From Draconibacterium aestuarii (GTDB taxonomy: Bacteria > Bacteroidota > Bacteroidia > Bacteroidales > Prolixibacteraceae): DNA of 64,000 nt. The stretch is taken from positions 62,001 to 126,000 of the forward strand of contig JAPOHD010000027.1 of the NCBI GenBank assembly GCA_026671195.1. The letters run 5' to 3'. The position numbers and the translations under genes are program-made. The notes below the pieces were generated by a model. The model was not told where the DNA came from, made no database searches, and saw only the letters and a list, made by a program, of their open reading frames with translations. Shown here in pieces: positions 42,653-52,045 of this stretch (position 1 is the first letter of the stretch; each line of letters begins with the position of its first letter).

Positions 42653-42780
42653 ATAAGAGATAAGAGGGAGAGTCGGCACAATCGGAAAGTACAGTAAAGT
42701 GTAATAGCAACATGTGCCGAAATTGCTCAAGTTTGATTGGAGCACGGAATTAATAAATAGACAATAATAAGTAATCAATT

Positions 42781-43041
42781 ATGTGTTTAAGTGTGCCTGC
42801 AAAAATACTATCCATCAACGGCGACAGGGCCCGGGTTTCTCTGGGAGGAGCTGAATACAACGCAGCTTTAAACCTGGTTGACGATGTAATAGTGGGCGAT
42901 TATGTTTTGCTGCATTCCGGGTTTGCCATTCAGAAGATTGATGAAGAGGAGGCCATGGAAACCATGCGCTTGCTCAACGAAGTTCTCGAAAAGGAAAAGG
43001 AAGACGAGAATGAAACAGGTCATGGCCGAGATGTAAACTGA
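42781..43041 (+). CDS. hypC: HypC hydrogenase assembly chaperone
   Basis: 86 residues beginning MCLSVPAKI, where the essential N-terminal Cys (C2) binds iron and transfers it with HypD to the hydrogenase. The beta-barrel fold is visible in strands RARVSLGG and GDYVLLHSGFAIQKI, and the acidic C-terminus EEEAMETMRLLNEV is typical. It is followed at 43107 by hypD. Confidence 0.95.
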   Translation: MCLSVPAKILSINGDRARVSLGGAEYNAALNLVDDVIVGDYVLLHSGFAIQKIDEEEAMETMRLLNEVLEKEKEDENETGHGRDVN

Positions 43042-43106
43042 GTCACAAAGGAGAATATGTAAACAATGTCTCACCCGATAAACGGGCTGAAATAAATAGT
43101 AGGCAG

Positions 43107-44183
43107 ATGAGACACATTGACGAATACCGCGATAAAAAACTGGTTGATGTGCTGTTGAAGCAGATTTGGGAAGCCAGTAAAAAGCCCATCCGACTGATGG
43201 AAGTTTGTGGCGGGCACACCGTCGCTATTCGTAAGTTTGGGATTCCTGCTTTGTTGCCATCCACCATTCAATTGCTCAGCGGCCCCGGCTGTCCGGTTTG
43301 TGTTACCGGCAAATCTTATATCGATAAGGCCATAAAACTGGTCGCCCGCACCGATACAATTGTTGCAACTTATGGAGATCTGGTTCGTGTGCCGGGTTCT
43401 GGCTCAACACTGGAAAAAGAACGTGCCAACGGAGCCGATGTTCGGATGGTGTATTCCGCGCTGGATGCATTGGAAATAGCGAAGCAAAATCCTGCAAAAA
43501 AGGTAATTTTTCCGGGAATTGGTTTTGAAACCACATCGCCGGCCAGCGCAGTGACCGTTCTTCGGGCGAAAAAAGAAAATACCGAAAATTTCTATTTTTT
43601 GAGTGCGCACAAAATTATGCCGCCTGCCATGGAAGTGTTGATTGATGAAGAGGTGCAGATCGACGGCTACATTTGTCCGGGGCATGTGAGTACGATTACC
43701 GGCTCCGGAATTTACGAAGGAATTGTAGATAAATTTGGACTGGGCTGTGTAATTACGGGTTTCGAACCGGTTGATTTGTTGCAGGGAATTTTAATGCTGG
43801 TCAGGCAGTTTGAAATGAGTAGTCCCAAAGTTGAGATCCAGTACAAACGTGCCGTAAAACCGGAAGGAAACGTAAAAGCACTAAAATTGCTCGATGAGGT
43901 GTTTGAACAACGAGACGATTGGTGGCGGGGTTTGGGAATTGTTCCGAAAAGCGGATTCAAGCTAAAAAAGGAATTTGAATGTTTTGATGCGGAGGAAAAT
44001 TTCGATCTGGAATTGCCGGAAGCTGAAGAAGAAAAAGGTTGTATTTGCGGTGCGATATTAAAAGGATTAAAACGGCCAGCCGATTGTAAATTATTCGGGA
44101 AGGTCTGTACGCCGGAAAATCCGGTGGGAGCTTGTATGGTTTCGGCGGAAGGAGCGTGTCAGGCGTATTTTAGATACGAGTAG
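43107..44183 (+). CDS. hypD: HypD, Fe(CN)2CO assembly protein
   Basis: 358 residues. Conserved motifs: MEVCGGHTVAI, the thiol/iron motif GPGCPVCVT, and the C-terminal Fe-S region with cysteines in CICGAILKG, ADCKLFGKVCTPENPVGAC and EGAC. HypD carries a [4Fe-4S] cluster and, with HypC, forms the Fe(CN)2CO unit of [NiFe] hydrogenases. Length is normal. The gene sits in the order hypC-D-E. Confidence 0.96.
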   Translation: MRHIDEYRDKKLVDVLLKQIWEASKKPIRLMEVCGGHTVAIRKFGIPALLPSTIQLLSGPGCPVCVTGKSYIDKAIKLVARTDTIVATYGDLVRVPGSGSTLEKERANGADVRMVYSALDALEIAKQNPAKKVIFPGIGFETTSPASAVTVLRAKKENTENFYFLSAHKIMPPAMEVLIDEEVQIDGYICPGHVSTITGSGIYEGIVDKFGLGCVITGFEPVDLLQGILMLVRQFEMSSPKVEIQYKRAVKPEGNVKALKLLDEVFEQRDDWWRGLGIVPKSGFKLKKEFECFDAEENFDLELPEAEEEKGCICGAILKGLKRPADCKLFGKVCTPENPVGACMVSAEGACQAYFRYE

Positions 44184-44341
44184 AAAGTGATCAGTGATCA
44201 GTTGCAGTAGGCAGTTTTGTTTGACGTTCATTGGAATTGAAGAGCCCGGAAAGGGTAAATGAATTTAAGCAGTATTTGATTTACAATTTTAAAATAGAAT
44301 AGTTTAACATTTTTCCTGTTTGCCAATAATGAATTAGAAAC

Positions 44342-45361
44342 ATGTCGAATGGAAATAAAATAGTATTAAGTCATGGCAGCGGAGGGAAACGCAGCCGCGA
44401 TCTGATCCGGAATTTGTTTTTCAAGTATTTTGGGAATGAGATTTTGAGTCAGGGCAGCGACTCGGCCGTTTTCGAAACTCCAGCTGCAAATCTTGCATTT
44501 ACCACCGATTCGTTTGTGGTTGACCCATTGTTTTTCCCGGGTGGCGACATCGGAAAACTTGCCATTTGCGGGACGGTAAACGACCTGGCCGTGTCGGGAG
44601 CGGTTCCAAAATATTTAAGTGTTGGATTTATTATTGAAGAAGGACTTGAGATTTCGGTATTGGAAAGCGTTGTAATAAGTATGGCCGAAACAGCAAAACA
44701 GACCGGTGTAGAAATTGTTACCGGCGATACAAAAGTGGTCAATAAAGGGAAATGCGACAAACTTTTCATCAACACTACGGGCATTGGCGAACTGGATCCA
44801 AAATTCAAAAAAATAAGTTCGGGAGAAACGATACAAGCCGGCGATAAAATTCTGGTAAATGGTTTTGTTGCCGACCATGGCATTGCGGTTATGAGTGTCC
44901 GCAACGAATTAAAAGTTCAGGCCGATGTGTTGTCGGATTGTGCCCCGCTGAATAAACTGATCGCGGAGGTGCTACAGGTTTCCGAAAATGTTAGGTTTAT
45001 GCGCGATGCCACGCGGGGCGGACTGGCAACTGTTCTGGCAGAAATTGTTCAGCATAAAAGTTTTGGGATTCACATCGATGAAGAAAAAATTCCGGTTCGT
45101 GCAAGCGTTCGGGGAATGTGCGAATTTTTTGGATTTGATCCGCTGTATGTGGCCAACGAAGGGAAAGTGGTGTTGATTGTTCCGGCAGACGATGCTGAAG
45201 AAGTGCTGGAAATAATGCAAAAAAATGAGCTGGGAAAAGAAGCACAGATTATTGGAGAAGTGGTGGCTGATCATCCCGGGAAAGTGGTGATGCAAACCCA
45301 AATTGGCGGGAAACGTATAATCGATATGCTGGTAGGCGACCAGTTGCCGAGGATATGTTGA
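44342..45361 (+). CDS. hypE: HypE, carbamoyl dehydratase
   Basis: 339 residues of the PurM-like ATP-binding family. The N-terminal motif LSHGSGGKRSRDLI and the ATP-site LAFTTDSFVV fit HypE. The end is the essential C-terminal PRIC motif, whose Cys is carbamoylated by HypF and dehydrated to thiocyanate. It is separated from hypD by a 158-bp gap with a short repeat (GTGATCAGTGATCAG). Confidence 0.96.
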   Translation: MSNGNKIVLSHGSGGKRSRDLIRNLFFKYFGNEILSQGSDSAVFETPAANLAFTTDSFVVDPLFFPGGDIGKLAICGTVNDLAVSGAVPKYLSVGFIIEEGLEISVLESVVISMAETAKQTGVEIVTGDTKVVNKGKCDKLFINTTGIGELDPKFKKISSGETIQAGDKILVNGFVADHGIAVMSVRNELKVQADVLSDCAPLNKLIAEVLQVSENVRFMRDATRGGLATVLAEIVQHKSFGIHIDEEKIPVRASVRGMCEFFGFDPLYVANEGKVVLIVPADDAEEVLEIMQKNELGKEAQIIGEVVADHPGKVVMQTQIGGKRIIDMLVGDQLPRIC

Positions 45362-45630
45362 GGAAGTCGGAAGACGGAAGCACGAAGTTCGAATCAATGA
45401 CCAGTGACTAACTTTGTGTTTCTCTGTGAAATCACTGTGTCCTCTGTGGTTAAAAAGAAAGGGAAACGGAAGCACGAAGCGGGAAGTCGGAAGACGGAAG
45501 CACGAAGCTCGAATCAATGACTAATGACCAATGACAGACTCAGTGGCACTCTGTGAAATCTCCGTGACCTCTGTGGTTAAAGAGAAAGGGAAGACAGAAG
45601 CACGAAGTTCGAAGAACTTGAAGCTAGCAG
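45362..45630. repeat. Imperfect tandem repeat, about 120-bp units, between hypE and hypA
   Basis: Two full units and part of a third: each starts near GGAAGTCGGAAGACGGAAGC and ends with a segment like TGACCTCTGTGGTTAAA. The first two units begin at about 45362 and 45482 (120 bp apart). Such GGAAG-rich repeats occur between genes in Bacteroidota. A related fragment is at 29969-29997. The gap of 285 bp contains no gene. Confidence 0.7.
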
Positions 45631-45646
45631 CTAGTAACTATAAATT

Positions 45647-45985
45647 ATGCACGAAATGTCCATAGCACAATCGATTGTTGAGTTGGCCGAGGAAGTAGCA
45701 ATAAAAGAACAGGCCGGCCCGATACAAAGCATCGATATTGAAATTGGTGCTTTGTCGGGGGTGGTGTTGGAAGCGCTGGAGTTTGCCATGGAGATCAGCG
45801 TAAAAAATACAAAACTGGAAAAGGCGAAAATAAATTATCGGGTACTACCCGGGAAAGCCAGGTGCAGGGAATGCAACCGGGAATTCGAAACCAACGACCT
45901 GCTGGCACTTTGTCCGGGATGTAAACAGGCAAATTATACCATTACCGATGGCAAACAGTTGCGGATAAAATCGCTGGTAGTCTGA
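45647..45985 (+). CDS. hypA: HypA nickel metallochaperone
   Basis: 112 residues beginning MHEMSIAQSIVE, where His2 is the nickel ligand. A zinc site is formed by CRECN and CPGCK (about residues 74-95). HypA delivers nickel, together with HypB, into the hydrogenase large subunit. It is followed by hypB with a 151-bp gap that contains a REP-like element. Confidence 0.95.
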   Translation: MHEMSIAQSIVELAEEVAIKEQAGPIQSIDIEIGALSGVVLEALEFAMEISVKNTKLEKAKINYRVLPGKARCRECNREFETNDLLALCPGCKQANYTITDGKQLRIKSLVV

Positions 45986-45995
45986 GATTTGTTCC

Positions 45996-46094
45996 TGTCA
46001 TTTCGAATGAGGGAAACGAATGAGAAATCTGCGCATTTCGAGAGAGATTTAGCTCCGCTGATTTTCAATTCTCCTCATACTTCGTCGAATGACA
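45996..46094. repeat. REP-like palindromic element, copy 2
   Basis: Shares ends (TGTCATTTCGA and TCGAATGACA) and about 21 nt of the right half with the copy at 36437-36514; the right end lacks one A. Inner part: GAGAAATCT and AGAGATTT. It lies in the hypA-hypB gap. Confidence 0.7.
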
Positions 46095-46136
46095 TAATTA
46101 AGATGATTGTATGAAAATATCAAAAAATTAAATACT

Positions 46137-46904
46137 ATGTGCGACACGTGTGGATGCGGAGAAAGCAACAATGTGAGAATTTACGAACCCGGCAGCGAGC
46201 ACCATCATTCGCATAAGCAGGATGTGCCGCATCACCATCATCACCACGAACACCAACATCGGGAGATTACGGTTGAAAAAGATATCCTGACCAAAAACGA
46301 TTTGCTGGCTGAACGTAACCGTGGGTATTTTGAAGCGCTGGGAATCTTTGCTCTGAACATGGTCAGTTCACCGGGATCGGGGAAAACGTCGATCATCGAA
46401 AAAACACTGGAAGCAATGGGTGCGGAAACAAACATTTATGTAATTGAAGGCGACCAACAAACTTCGAACGATGCCAGCCGGATACAAAAAGCCGGTGGAA
46501 AAGCCATTCAGGTGAACACCGGAAACGGTTGCCATTTGGATGCCCGAATGGTGAACGACGCGGCAAAAAAACTTCAGCCCCAACAAAACTCCCTGTTGAT
46601 CATCGAGAATGTGGGAAACCTGGTTTGCCCCTCATTGTTCGATTTGGGTGAACAAAAACGAGTGCTCATTTTCAGTGTACCCGAGGGCGACGACAAACCC
46701 GAAAAATATCCCACTATTTTTCATACTTCCGATGTGTGTATCATCAATAAAACCGATTTGCTGCCTTACGTTGATTTCGATGTGGAAAAGGCAAAACGTG
46801 TGGCCCGGCAACTCAACCCCGAAATGGTATTTTTTGAAGTATCGGCCAAAACCGGCGAGGGGATGATGGAGTGGATAGAGTGGCTGAGTCGGCAGGTTAA
46901 TTAG
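46137..46904 (+). CDS. hypB: HypB nickel-insertion GTPase
   Basis: 255 residues from the ATG at 46137, which gives the standard N-terminus MCDTCGCGE with the CxxCGC nickel-binding motif; the frame extends ten codons upstream. A His-rich stretch (about 22-45) stores nickel. The P-loop is SSPGSGKTS and further G-domain motifs are ENVGNL and NKTDLL. HypB hydrolyses GTP to power nickel delivery from HypA to the hydrogenase. Confidence 0.95.
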   Translation: MCDTCGCGESNNVRIYEPGSEHHHSHKQDVPHHHHHHEHQHREITVEKDILTKNDLLAERNRGYFEALGIFALNMVSSPGSGKTSIIEKTLEAMGAETNIYVIEGDQQTSNDASRIQKAGGKAIQVNTGNGCHLDARMVNDAAKKLQPQQNSLLIIENVGNLVCPSLFDLGEQKRVLIFSVPEGDDKPEKYPTIFHTSDVCIINKTDLLPYVDFDVEKAKRVARQLNPEMVFFEVSAKTGEGMMEWIEWLSRQVN

Positions 46905-47438
46905 TTGTAATAAAAGTGAACAGTTGCACGGAATAAAAAGGCGTTGGCAGTAACTCTTCAAGCGTCTCCAAGACCTTGAAAGGTTTAAAAACCAACAAAA
47001 AATGCATAACCCGCTGAAATATAAGCTCTCGCAAATCTGCGGCTGGCTACCCGACGCAAAGGATTGGCCCCTGCAAATCTGCGGGAGCCAACTTTTTCCG
47101 TCGGAAACGCTCCTGCAAACCTGCGAGAGCAAATCCGGCGCAACGGAAACGCTCCTGCAAATCTGCGGGAACGAATTTTTTGCAAAAGATTGGCCCCTGC
47201 AAATCTGCGACAGCTAACTTTTTCTGTCGGATAGGCGCACGCAAACCTGCGAGAGCAAATCTGACACGTTGGAAGCCTTGCTGCAAAACTGCGAGAGCCA
47301 ATACGGTGCAACGAAAACATTCTCGCAAACCTGCAGGAAGAAAATTTTCAAATAGAAATGATGCCAGCAAAGGGGAGTTGAACTAAAAAGAATCCTTTTG
47401 GATGGAGTTTTCTTCTTTCTGGGCTTCTCGCTTTACGC
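46905..47438. other. Convergent intergenic region
   Basis: 534 bp between the convergent ends of hypB and the nickel permease. Most of it is the 42-bp-period array at 47031-47345. The rest holds no gene that can be supported. Confidence 0.6.
47031..47345. repeat. Tandem array with an exact 42-bp period
   Basis: The core GCAAAYCTGCG starts at 47031, 47073, 47115, 47157, 47199, 47241, 47283 and 47325, each 42 bp apart, with diverged sequence between cores. Because 42 is divisible by three, several frames stay open and translate as 14-residue repeats (for example SRRFAGA per unit on the minus strand), but no start context supports a gene. It differs from a CRISPR: conserved part about 11-12 nt, no cas genes. 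Confidence 0.85.
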
Positions 47439-48146
47439 CTACATCCCCAAAAACTGAACCGCCACTCCACAGATCAGAATCAAAATTCCGGCCAGGGCGT
47501 GCGAAAAGCGTTCCATCTTTTTAAACGGTATAAACCGAAAACCAAACAATGCCAGGGCAACCATAAACAGCATGGTTGAGATAGTGGTAAGTGCAAATAC
47601 AGCGGTGGCCGAAATCAGTAAGCCGTAATTGCTTTCAACGGCCGGGTACATTACAATCGGTATCAGTACTTCGCAGGGGCCAAATACAAAAATGAGAAAC
47701 AAAATCCAGGGGGTAATACTTTTCTTCTTTTTTTCGGAATGGATATGCACGTGCTCTTTTTTATGCACGTGTTGATGAGTATGAACGGTTCCGTCGGTAT
47801 GAACATGGGCATGTTCGTGCGTTTGGTTGGTATAGGCTTTTCGCAGGCCGTAAATGGTGTACACCAGTCCGAAAGCAATTAACAACCAGGCAGCCACTGT
47901 TCCGCGAAACGATTCAATTATTTCGAGGCTTTCGATGGCAAAACCCGAGAGAACACCAATCAGGCCGATAACGATACTTCCCAACACATGCCCGATTCCG
48001 CAAAGTGTTGTAACTCCAAGTGTTTTGCTTAGCCCCCAGTTTTTCGCTTTCGATAGGGCAATAAACGGAATGTAATGATCGGGACCCAGTACAGTGTGTA
48101 CAAATCCCAGCGAGGCCGCAGTTAGGATCAGGATGTTTTGGTTCAT
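47439..48146 (-). CDS. Nickel/cobalt permease-like membrane protein (UreH/HupE-like)
   Basis: 235 residues, six or so transmembrane helices. The first helix region has HTVLGPDH, the HxxxxPDH signature of nickel/cobalt transporters and of the related TauE/UreH group. A large His-rich loop (HEHAHVHTDGTVHTHQHVH, about residues 112-135) lies between helices 3 and 4. The protein most probably brings nickel into the cell for the hydrogenase; location next to hypB supports this. A role in sulfite export is the alternative. Confidence 0.75.
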   Translation of the reverse strand: MNQNILILTAASLGFVHTVLGPDHYIPFIALSKAKNWGLSKTLGVTTLCGIGHVLGSIVIGLIGVLSGFAIESLEIIESFRGTVAAWLLIAFGLVYTIYGLRKAYTNQTHEHAHVHTDGTVHTHQHVHKKEHVHIHSEKKKKSITPWILFLIFVFGPCEVLIPIVMYPAVESNYGLLISATAVFALTTISTMLFMVALALFGFRFIPFKKMERFSHALAGILILICGVAVQFLGM

Positions 48147-48446
48147 ACCAACCTTTACTGAAAACTGCAGCTTTTGGTTTCATAATCAGGATTACCCATA
48201 AAATCCAGTGGATTTGTAATTTATTGAAACCATTTTCGGTGTTTTTTATATGAGCGTTATCAATTTATCATTGTTTAAGTGTTTAAAACAATATCTTCTT
48301 TCCTGCCGGAGGCCTTCATCTTTGCCTTGAAGCAAAGACGAAGCAGAAAGTTCAAGGCTGCTTTTGCTCTTCGCACTTCATCTTCACAAAACCAAACTTC
48401 GGACGGGTGATTTCACTCCTTTAGAATTAAAATTTTTGGCAACTCG

Positions 48447-48631
48447 TGTAACTCGCAAGCTCGTTTCCTCGTTTCCTCGGAGCTTCCCGCTCTCAGTAAG
48501 GCTTTGTTTTAATTCAGTACTTGATCAAAAGAGGCCGGTTCACGGACAAGTATCATTAAAAGTTACATGGTTTGCAGCCCGCCCGGTCCGCCTTCGAGAA
48601 AAAGCGTAAAGAAACGAGCTTGTGAGTTACA
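48447..48631. repeat. Long inverted repeat
   Basis: Arms 48447-48467 and 48611-48631 match at 20 of 21 positions (core AACTCGCAAGCTCGTTTC and its complement) around 143 bp of spacer. No ORF of weight lies inside. It may be a MITE-like element or a structured RNA. Confidence 0.65.
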
Positions 48632-48690
48632 GTGAGTACCTTTAAAATAATCAATAATAACGAACTGAAAATAAATGGAGAGAACGTTAA

Positions 48691-48759
48691 AAAATCAAGT
48701 CTGTTTGACGCTCGTTAGCCTGAGTTACGAAAGGCTAAAAGGAGGAGTTTCTTGATTTT
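48691..48759. repeat. Nested hairpin element
   Basis: Outer arms AAAATCAAG and CTTGATTTT pair perfectly; an inner pair TTAGCCT / AGGCTAA (48715-48721 and 48732-48738) forms a second stem. Similar hairpins starting with TCAAGTCTGTTTGA are, from memory, frequent in Bacteroidota intergenic DNA. Confidence 0.6.
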
Positions 48760-48969
48760 AGTGAATGGAATTTATTTTTAGCTTTTTATCGTCAGCGGTG
48801 GCTTTTTTGAATACTTTTTCAGCTATAGGAAAAAGTATTTCCTGTCTGGAAAGACAAAGGGTAACTATTTATTTGAAAGCACTACAGAAAAGTGTCTTTA
48901 GTATTGGTTCTACAAAGAATTTTGTTGGATCGATTTTTTCTCCACCGGAATTTCATTGTGATCCCAGAA

Positions 48970-50583
48970 TCAGAAATCTGTTGTAATGTAAGGCATCCGT
49001 TCAAAGGTCTGCCCGTCGCCGGTAACACGCGGATCGCCGGTGGCTTTTAGTTCTTTCAATAATTGTTCCCTCAGTTGGGTTTTTATGTTTTCGTAACTGG
49101 GATCGTCGGCCAGGTTCTTTATCTGGAACGGATCGCCGGCAATGGCATACAGTTCTTCGGATGGTCGTTTGCCAAAAGCAAACTGGTAGAATTTTTCATT
49201 CCCGTTATTTCGGTTTTTAACAATCCAGGCTTTGGTTGGGCTGGCATCCAGGTCGGCATAAGTAGCAAAAGTATTGTTGGCTAAAAGATCAAAATCAAGT
49301 TCGGTTTCGTCTTTTTCCCCCGGATCGCCCATTGGAAAACGATCTTCCTGAAAGTTAATGATGTACAAAAAATCATCGGTGCGAATGGCGCGTTGCGGGT
49401 AGGGTAAATTGTCTTCGCGGGCTTTTGCCACATGCCGCTCGCGACCGGTAATCACGTAATTTCTTTCTTTTTCAATCTGTCCGCTGTTGTTGTTTCTGAA
49501 AACGTCCAGCAAACTTTTACCGGTCATCAACTCAGGAATTACAGCGCCACCCACTTCCAGAAAAGTAGGAGCCAGATCCATCAGGTTTACAAAATCGTCG
49601 ACCACCCGTTTCGGTTTTATAACCCCGGGCCATCGGGCCATAAGCCCTACACTTGTTCCAAAATCGTAGAGGTTGCATTTTCCGTGTGGAAAGCCGGGAA
49701 TACCGTGATCGCCACTCACCACAATCAGTGTATTGTCAAGCTCGCCGCGTTCTTCCAGCATTTCGAGCAATACACCCAATCCGGCATCAAAAGCCATGGT
49801 TTCGCCCAGGTAATCGGCAAAATCTTCTCGTACGGTATCCACATCAGGAAGAAACGGAGGGAGTTTTCCTGTCAGGTTGTCGGGTTCAATGCCCCATAAT
49901 TTTTTACCCGAACCCATGGTCCATTTGCGGTGGGTGTTGGTGGGGCCAAACCAGTAACAGAAAGGTTGTCCGTTTTCATTCGCATTTAAAAAGGCCTGGA
50001 AATTGCCGCGTACTTCATCCAGCAAAACCTGTTTGGCGGCTGCAATGGTTTTTCCCTCGGTAACCATTTTTGTCACGTTCTGGCTGAACTGGTTAAAACT
50101 TCGCCCGGCAGTTTCATATTTTGTCCTTTCGCCTCCATACCCTGCATTAACCGGTTTCCCCGGACTCCAGACTTTATAGGTATAGCCAATGTGGTACCCG
50201 TTCTGTTCGAGCAAAAGCGGATAGGTGGGAATGGTCTCATCCCAAACAGCACCCTGCAAAATGGCCCCCCGCCCGGTGCGGTAAAAGTATTGCCCCGATA
50301 ATAGCGAACTGCGGCAGGGCGTACACGACGGAGCATTTACATAGGCACGGTTAAAAAGAACGCCTTCGTTGGCAATCCGGTCGATGTGGGGTGTTTTTAC
50401 CAGTTTTTGCCAGTCCTCGCTTCCTTTAACATTGGCGTAACAGCTTGCGTACTTTCCCCAATCATCGGCAAAGGCAAAAAGAATATTGGGTTTCTGTTGA
50501 GTTTCTTCTCTGCTTGTTGGAGTGCAGGCTGAGTTGATAATCAGAAAGAGTGCGGTAAAATGGATAAGATAGAATCTTCTCAT
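48970..50583 (-). CDS. Sulfatase lipoprotein (formylglycine-dependent)
   Basis: 537 residues. Lipobox NSAC (Cys 20). The active-site motif is [13 protein letters not shown]87 would be converted to formylglycine (C-x-P-x-R, Cys type). Metal-site residues D40 and D41 occur in FAFADDWG, and [13 protein letters not shown] supplies the second metal/substrate half. The C-terminal part with [17 protein letters not shown] is typical of arylsulfatases of the S1 family. It removes sulfate from sulfated polysaccharides; the substrate (heparin-like or other) cannot be named. The gene is 103 bp divergent from the PQQ-propeller gene. Confidence 0.9.
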   Translation of the reverse strand: MRRFYLIHFTALFLIINSACTPTSREETQQKPNILFAFADDWGKYASCYANVKGSEDWQKLVKTPHIDRIANEGVLFNRAYVNAPSCTPCRSSLLSGQYFYRTGRGAILQGAVWDETIPTYPLLLEQNGYHIGYTYKVWSPGKPVNAGYGGERTKYETAGRSFNQFSQNVTKMVTEGKTIAAAKQVLLDEVRGNFQAFLNANENGQPFCYWFGPTNTHRKWTMGSGKKLWGIEPDNLTGKLPPFLPDVDTVREDFADYLGETMAFDAGLGVLLEMLEERGELDNTLIVVSGDHGIPGFPHGKCNLYDFGTSVGLMARWPGVIKPKRVVDDFVNLMDLAPTFLEVGGAVIPELMTGKSLLDVFRNNNSGQIEKERNYVITGRERHVAKAREDNLPYPQRAIRTDDFLYIINFQEDRFPMGDPGEKDETELDFDLLANNTFATYADLDASPTKAWIVKNRNNGNEKFYQFAFGKRPSEELYAIAGDPFQIKNLADDPSYENIKTQLREQLLKELKATGDPRVTGDGQTFERMPYITTDF

Positions 50584-50686
50584 TGGTAAAGGTTTATCTG
50601 GTTTTGAAGTAAAAATAAAAAAACAATTTTAGCCACCCGCACGATTCAATAAAATTCAGTAATTTGTAAGAATCAAAATTGAAACC

Positions 50687-52045
50687 ATGTTGAAAGTTCG
50701 TTTCTTCTTGTTCATACTCCTTGCCAGTTTGTTTGTTTCGGCCAGTGGTCAGCCTGTTGATCCTGATCGCCAATGGCCCATGTACCGCGGAAATTATGCC
50801 AGTGGATTTTTAAACAATGTCAATCTTCCGGGAAGCTGGGATATAAAATCGGGAACAAATATCGCCTGGAAAACAAAAATACCGGGCCTCGCAAATTCGT
50901 GCCCGATTGTTTGGGGTGACGATGTTTTTGTGACCACTGCCGTAAGTGACAAGGATAAGGTGGCGGTTGAAACGGGCATTTATGGCTCGATTACACCGGT
51001 GCAGGATTCGTCGGTGCACCAGTGGAAGATTTACTGTTTGGATAAAAGCACAGGTAAAATTAAGTGGGAACAAACTTCACATATTGGAGTACCTCAACAA
51101 AAAAGGCATCCCATGTCGTCGCATGCCAACTGCACGCCCGCAACCAATGGCGAATATGTTGTGGCTTTTTTTGGTTCGGAAGGATTGTTCTGTTACGATA
51201 TGGATGGCAATTTGCAGTGGTCGAAAGATTTTGGTGTGCTGAAATCGACTTTCTTTTTGGTGCCGGATGCCGAATGGGAGTTTTCCAGTTCGCCCGTAAT
51301 TCACGAAAATGTAGTCATTATTCAGTGCGATGTAAAAGACAGTTCGTTTGTGGCAACTTTTAATTTAAAAACCGGGGAAGAAATCTGGAAACAGGAACGC
51401 GATGAATATCCCGGTTGGTGCACACCAAATGTATACTACGATGGAGAAAAAGCAATTGTTGTGGTGAATGGTTACAAACACCGGGGTGGTTACGATTTTA
51501 AAACCGGTGAAGAGATTTGGCGCATGTCGGGTGGCGGCGATATTCCTATTCCAACACCTGTGATCGGCGATGATTTGATCTATTTTAACAGCGCCCACGG
51601 CAAGGTTTCGCCAGTTTATGCCATTAGTAAAAGTGCCAAAGGCGATATCACGCTGGCACAAAATCAAACCTCGAATGAATATGTAAAATGGGCAAAATTG
51701 CGGGGTGGATCGTACATGGGAACGGTGTTGTTGTACGACGGCTATTTGTACAATGCCCGGTGGAATGGCCGGTTAACCTGTTACAATGCCCTTACCGGGG
51801 AAGAAATGTATTCTGAAAAGGTTGGCGACGGCAACAGCTACACTTCCTCGCCGGTGGCAGCCGACGGAATAATTTATATTGCCGATAACGATGGAAATGT
51901 TTATTCCGTTCACGCCGGACCTGAGTATACGCTAATTGAAGAAAACAAACTGAATGAAGTGTGTATGTCCACTCCGGCCATTTCAGAAAACTATCTTTTT
52001 TTCCGAACTGCGGGGCATATAATTGCCATTTCTAACGAAGAATAA
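50687..52045 (+). CDS. PQQ-like beta-propeller protein, exported
   Basis: 452 residues with a signal peptide ending at ASGQ. The mature part is a pyrrolo-quinoline-quinone-type beta-propeller with repeats of about 45 residues and recurring DLDG/KTGEEIW/ALTGEEMY motifs (for example GKIKWEQTSHIG, FNLKTGEEIWKQE and YNALTGEEMYSEK). Such propellers occur in BamB-like scaffolds and in PQQ dehydrogenases; the residues of a quinoprotein active site cannot be confirmed. It is divergent from the sulfatase. Confidence 0.82.
   Translation: MLKVRFFLFILLASLFVSASGQPVDPDRQWPMYRGNYASGFLNNVNLPGSWDIKSGTNIAWKTKIPGLANSCPIVWGDDVFVTTAVSDKDKVAVETGIYGSITPVQDSSVHQWKIYCLDKSTGKIKWEQTSHIGVPQQKRHPMSSHANCTPATNGEYVVAFFGSEGLFCYDMDGNLQWSKDFGVLKSTFFLVPDAEWEFSSSPVIHENVVIIQCDVKDSSFVATFNLKTGEEIWKQERDEYPGWCTPNVYYDGEKAIVVVNGYKHRGGYDFKTGEEIWRMSGGGDIPIPTPVIGDDLIYFNSAHGKVSPVYAISKSAKGDITLAQNQTSNEYVKWAKLRGGSYMGTVLLYDGYLYNARWNGRLTCYNALTGEEMYSEKVGDGNSYTSSPVAADGIIYIADNDGNVYSVHAGPEYTLIEENKLNEVCMSTPAISENYLFFRTAGHIIAISNEE

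Larger units (their letters stand above)
48147..48969. other. Repeat-rich noncoding region
   Basis: About 820 bp upstream of the nickel permease gene and beyond the stop of the sulfatase gene, with no convincing gene. It holds CTTTGC-cttgaa-GCAAAG (about 48312-48329), the long inverted repeat at 48447-48631 and the hairpin at 48691-48759. It looks like a cluster of dispersed noncoding elements. The permease promoter must lie at its left end. Confidence 0.6.

Noticed and set aside
44190-44215. GTGATCAGTGATCAG as FNR-like operator
   Set aside because: Its half sites have the wrong spacing (five instead of four) and it looks like a short intergenic repeat.
47031-47345. CRISPR array
   Set aside because: The conserved core is only about 11-12 nt, the period is 42 bp with diverged but related spacers, and no cas genes are near.
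46985-47370. Protein-coding gene made of 14-residue repeats over the 42-bp array
   Set aside because: At least two minus-strand frames stay open only because 42 is divisible by three; there is no start context, signal or known fold.
48364-48609. 81-residue open frame in the noncoding region
   Set aside because: It runs through one arm of the long inverted repeat and has no recognisable protein features.
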